DNA from: Pseudarthrobacter sp. L1SW | GTDB taxonomy: Bacteria > Actinomycetota > Actinomycetes > Actinomycetales > Micrococcaceae | Direction of reading: 5' to 3' | Assembly: GCF_020809045.1 (NCBI RefSeq) | Contig: NZ_CP078079.1 | Coordinates: 1,178,001-1,242,000, forward strand | DNA length: 64,000 nt | Shown: positions 61,701 to 64,000 of the stretch, one piece after another | Numbering within the stretch: the first letter of the stretch is position 1 | Layout of the letters: each line of letters begins with the position of its first letter | Notes under the pieces: generated by a model | Database searches by the model: none | Seen by the model: only the letters and a program-made list of their open reading frames with translations | Told to the model about the DNA's origin: nothing | Position numbers and translations under genes: made by a program

Positions 61701-63344
61701 CTAGAGCGGGGCGCACTGGCCGTTGGTGGCCACCAGCTGGCGGATGGCCTCTTCATCGCCATTGCGCTTGAGCTGGTTCAGCAGCTCTGCGGTGATCGGC
61801 TCACCGTCGGGCGTTGTGGTCACCGGCGTGAAGTCCGACGGCGAGGGCTGCGGCGCTGTACTGCTGCCGGCCAGCAGGGCGGCGGGGGAGGCCCCGGCGG
61901 CCTGGATGCGCCCGGCACCCGCCTTCGGGACGGCGATGGCGTCGTCGGGAGTTCCTGCTGACTGGGCGCCCCGGGCGGAGGCCGATGCCAGCAGCTGGTC
62001 CACGCGCTGATGGATCTGGTCGAAGTCCGGAACCGTGGAGAAGGAGGCGTCGAAGTCGGGCGGTCCGATGGTCAGCCGCTTGACGTCGTGGCCCCTCGCC
62101 TTGATGGCAAGGTCCACGAAGCTGCCCAGCTGCGCGGAGGAGATGTTCGATTCCACCACCTTGGTCCCCGCGTTGGCGATGTCCTCGAACTTGGCCAGCA
62201 GCGTGGTGGGATCCAGCTGCTTCAGCATGGCCTGCTGCACGCACTGCTGGCGCTGGATCCGGGAGTAGTCATCCACGTACTCGCGGGACCGGCCGTACCA
62301 CAGCGCCTGGTTGCCGTCGAGCGTCTGCTCGCCTGCCGGGATCCAGCCGAGCGGCATGCCGTGGGTCTGGCTGAAATCGTCGAAATAACCGCTCATGGGT
62401 ACCCAGCCGCCGGCCTTGATCCTGATCCCGCCCATGGCGTCGATGAGCGACGAGAATCCCTGCATGTCCACCAGGACATAGGCCTGGATTTCCATGCCGA
62501 GGGTTCCGGAAACCGCCTCCATGGTGGCCTGCGCGCCGGGATCGGCCACTCCGGGGTAGAGGTCCGCGTGCTCATTGGTGACTTCCGTGTTGATCGCGTT
62601 GATCAGGCACTCGTCGCCGCAGTCGTAGCCGTCAGGGTAGATGGACCGCATGGGCGAGTCCTCGCTGAACTGTGCGTTCTGCAGGTTGCGCGGGACGGAA
62701 ATGATGGCAGTCTGCCCGGTTTCTGCGTCCACGCTCAGCACGGACAGGCTGTCCGGGCGCCGTCCGGTGCGGTCTTCACCGGCGTCACCGCCCATCATCA
62801 GGAAGTTGTAGCGCCCGTCCACAGGATCGATCGCGGGTCCGGACGAGAAAATGCTGCCGATGGCATTGCGGCTGACGTTGAGCAGGTACGCCGCATAGCC
62901 GAGCGAGCCGCTGCCCAGCACCATCGCCAGGACCAGGGCAACGACGACGGCGGGCCGGACCGATGGTGCCAGCAGTACGGGCCGGATCAGCCGCAGGGTG
63001 TTGATGAACAGCGCTGCCCAGCCGATGGCCAGGGCAACCAGCAGGATCACGATCGCCAGGGAAGCGAAGGGGTTGGCAATGATGTTGACCAGCAGGGTCC
63101 GGTTGAGCAGCAGCAGGAGCACGGTGAGGGCCAGCACCGCCCAGACACAGAGCGTCACGGTCAGTGCGGCGCGGCCCAGCTTGCGGTCGCCGGCCACGAT
63201 TTGGGCGCTGCCCGGGACCAGGAGGGTCAGGAGGATAAGCACAAAAGCCCGCTTGGTGCGGACGGGCGGGGAAGCGCTGACCGGGTACCGGACGGGGTCC
63301 GTCATTGCGCCGGGAGCAGACTGCTGCAGCTTGCTGCTGGACAT
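61701..63344 (-). CDS. LCP (LytR-CpsA-Psr) family wall-polymer transferase with extra N-terminal helices
   Basis: Transfers undecaprenyl-linked polymers to peptidoglycan. The LCP domain (about 190-430) shows NFLMMGGDAGEDRTGRRPDS with its metal/phosphate Asp and Arg residues, SVPRNLQN, GMPLGWIPAGEQTLDG and WYGRSREYVDDYSRIQRQQ. Most LCP proteins have one N-terminal helix. This 547-residue protein has about four hydrophobic segments between residues 30 and 155. The C-terminal 100 residues are a Pro/Ser/Thr/Ala-rich tail ending in a short helical stretch with a Cys. It starts 9 nt after purE. Confidence 0.92.
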   Translation of the reverse strand: MSSSKLQQSAPGAMTDPVRYPVSASPPVRTKRAFVLILLTLLVPGSAQIVAGDRKLGRAALTVTLCVWAVLALTVLLLLLNRTLLVNIIANPFASLAIVILLVALAIGWAALFINTLRLIRPVLLAPSVRPAVVVALVLAMVLGSGSLGYAAYLLNVSRNAIGSIFSSGPAIDPVDGRYNFLMMGGDAGEDRTGRRPDSLSVLSVDAETGQTAIISVPRNLQNAQFSEDSPMRSIYPDGYDCGDECLINAINTEVTNEHADLYPGVADPGAQATMEAVSGTLGMEIQAYVLVDMQGFSSLIDAMGGIRIKAGGWVPMSGYFDDFSQTHGMPLGWIPAGEQTLDGNQALWYGRSREYVDDYSRIQRQQCVQQAMLKQLDPTTLLAKFEDIANAGTKVVESNISSAQLGSFVDLAIKARGHDVKRLTIGPPDFDASFSTVPDFDQIHQRVDQLLASASARGAQSAGTPDDAIAVPKAGAGRIQAAGASPAALLAGSSTAPQPSPSDFTPVTTTPDGEPITAELLNQLKRNGDEEAIRQLVATNGQCAPL

Positions 63345-63353
63345 ACGCGCCGC

Positions 63354-63938
63354 CTAGCGGCTGCCCCGCAGGGCGCCGTTGCCTTCAGCGAAGACCTCGC
63401 TGACCTTTTGCCGCAGGTTCGCGCCCTTGCGGGTAGCGACGGCGTTGAGGTCCGCGGCGAAGTCAAGCAGGTCTGCTCGAAGCGACGCCGCAAGCTCGTC
63501 CGTGCCGGCTGCCAGCATCCGCACGGCCAGGAGTCCGGCGTTGCGTGCCCCGGCGATGGAAACGGTGGCCACTGGAACCCCGGCCGGCATCTGGACGATG
63601 GACAGCAATGAATCCATGCCGTCCAGGGTTTTCAGGGGAACGGGCACGCCGATGACCGGGAGCGGGGTAACGCTGGCCAGCATGCCCGGCAGGTGGGCCG
63701 CACCGCCGGCGCCGGCGATGATGACCCGCAAACCCCGCTCATGGGCAGTCTGCCCGTAGCGGATCATTTCCGTCGGCATCCGGTGGGCGGACACGACGTC
63801 GGCCTCGAACGGAATGCCGAACTCCGCCAGCGCGTCGGCAGCGGCTTCCATGACAGGCCAGTCCGAGTCGGACCCCATGACCAGGCCCACCAGGGGCGCT
63901 GTCTCCGAAGCGGTGGCTGGGGTGGCTTGGGCGCTCAT
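63354..63938 (-). CDS. purE: N5-carboxyaminoimidazole ribonucleotide mutase
   Basis: Purine biosynthesis enzyme that rearranges N5-CAIR to CAIR, 194 residues. The family blocks are [28 protein letters not shown] (active-site His), [18 protein letters not shown] and [22 protein letters not shown]. The ATG has GAGGAG 6 nt upstream and overlaps by 4 nt (ATGA) the stop of an upstream frame, expected to be purK. The C-terminal 20 residues after the domain are variable. Confidence 0.96.
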   Translation of the reverse strand: MSAQATPATASETAPLVGLVMGSDSDWPVMEAAADALAEFGIPFEADVVSAHRMPTEMIRYGQTAHERGLRVIIAGAGGAAHLPGMLASVTPLPVIGVPVPLKTLDGMDSLLSIVQMPAGVPVATVSIAGARNAGLLAVRMLAAGTDELAASLRADLLDFAADLNAVATRKGANLRQKVSEVFAEGNGALRGSR

Positions 63939-64000
63939 GCGTTCTCCTCGAAAGTGCTGGGCGTTTCCTCCGCCGCTACCCGCCCATCGCGGATGATGCT
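63935..64000 (-). CDS. purK: C-terminal end of a gene coupled to purE, probably purK (partial)
   Basis: An open frame enters from the right edge and ends at a TGA sharing bases with the purE ATG. Only 21 codons are visible, reading [21 protein letters not shown], too few to identify by sequence. The 4-nt overlap and the usual purK-purE pairing make the ATP-dependent 5-(carboxyamino)imidazole ribonucleotide synthase PurK the likely identity. Confidence 0.55.
   Translation of the reverse strand, partial: SIIRDGRVAAEETPSTFEENA

Overview
The window is a stretch of ordinary chromosome from a high-GC Gram-positive actinobacterium. The best fit is the family Micrococcaceae (Arthrobacter or Pseudarthrobacter type). 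The grounds are very high GC with G/C-rich third positions, many GTG and TTG starts, a mycothiol S-conjugate amidase, DUF501, DUF4307 and DUF4245 proteins, a DivIC-type septum protein, a fused PIN-PhoH protein, and a purK-purE-LCP-manA order. I see no insertion sequences, prophage, rRNA genes or CRISPR arrays. Naming the genus is inference.

Layout. 1-5.0 kb: membrane protein, xthA, trpS, a 2H phosphoesterase, a YihY/BrkB membrane protein and a convergent hydrolase. 5.1-8.8 kb (minus): sdhCDAB with a good promoter and terminator. 8.9-13.4 kb: mannose-1-phosphate guanylyltransferase, an M20 amidohydrolase, and an OhrR/Ohr peroxide-defence unit behind a perfect 38-bp palindrome. 13.6-24.3 kb: a nucleoside uptake and salvage run (BMP lipoprotein, ABC ATPase, two permeases, cytidine deaminase, thymidine phosphorylase, two DedA proteins, adenosine deaminase, a MazG protein). 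24.4-29.5 kb: enolase, DivIC-like protein, DUF501, Ppx/GppA and a membrane-anchored subtilase, in the common actinobacterial order. 29.6-39.3 kb: type II NADH dehydrogenase, an ACT-GNAT fusion, a tRNA with a UAA anticodon, and a branched-chain amino acid (liv) transporter split into livK (plus) and livHMGF (minus), then a Bax-inhibitor-1-like protein. 39.4-46.0 kb: galT-galK, aldose epimerase, AI-2E-type protein, threonine deaminase, rhomboid protease. 46.1-55.0 kb: greA with a leader attenuator, DUF4307, mca, a small membrane protein, a hemolysin-III-type protein, undecaprenyl diphosphate synthase, PhoH2, GNAT, an unknown protein, prepilin peptidase, NUDIX. 55.1-64 kb: fumC, beta-carbonic anhydrase, DUF4245, glpX, a FemAB-type protein, manA, LCP, purE and the end of purK.

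Most striking observation. The tRNA gene at 32189-32262 has the anticodon UAA (reads UUA) but a short 5-nt variable loop, whereas bacterial leucine tRNAs normally have a long variable arm. In an eye scan of all called genes I found only two in-frame TTA codons. They are codon 3 of livK, the gene just downstream of the tRNA, and codon 19 of livH, the first gene of the divergent-strand permease operon. A leucine-type transporter whose two lead genes alone carry UUA near their starts, beside the UUA tRNA, suggests a bldA-like or leucine-sensing control worth testing.

Regulatory style. At least 14 genes have a TANNNT hexamer ending 6-7 nt before the start codon and no good Shine-Dalgarno sequence, the signature of leaderless mRNAs. 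Convergent genes and operon ends are separated by strong hairpins, several built on a shared GACGGCG stem core.
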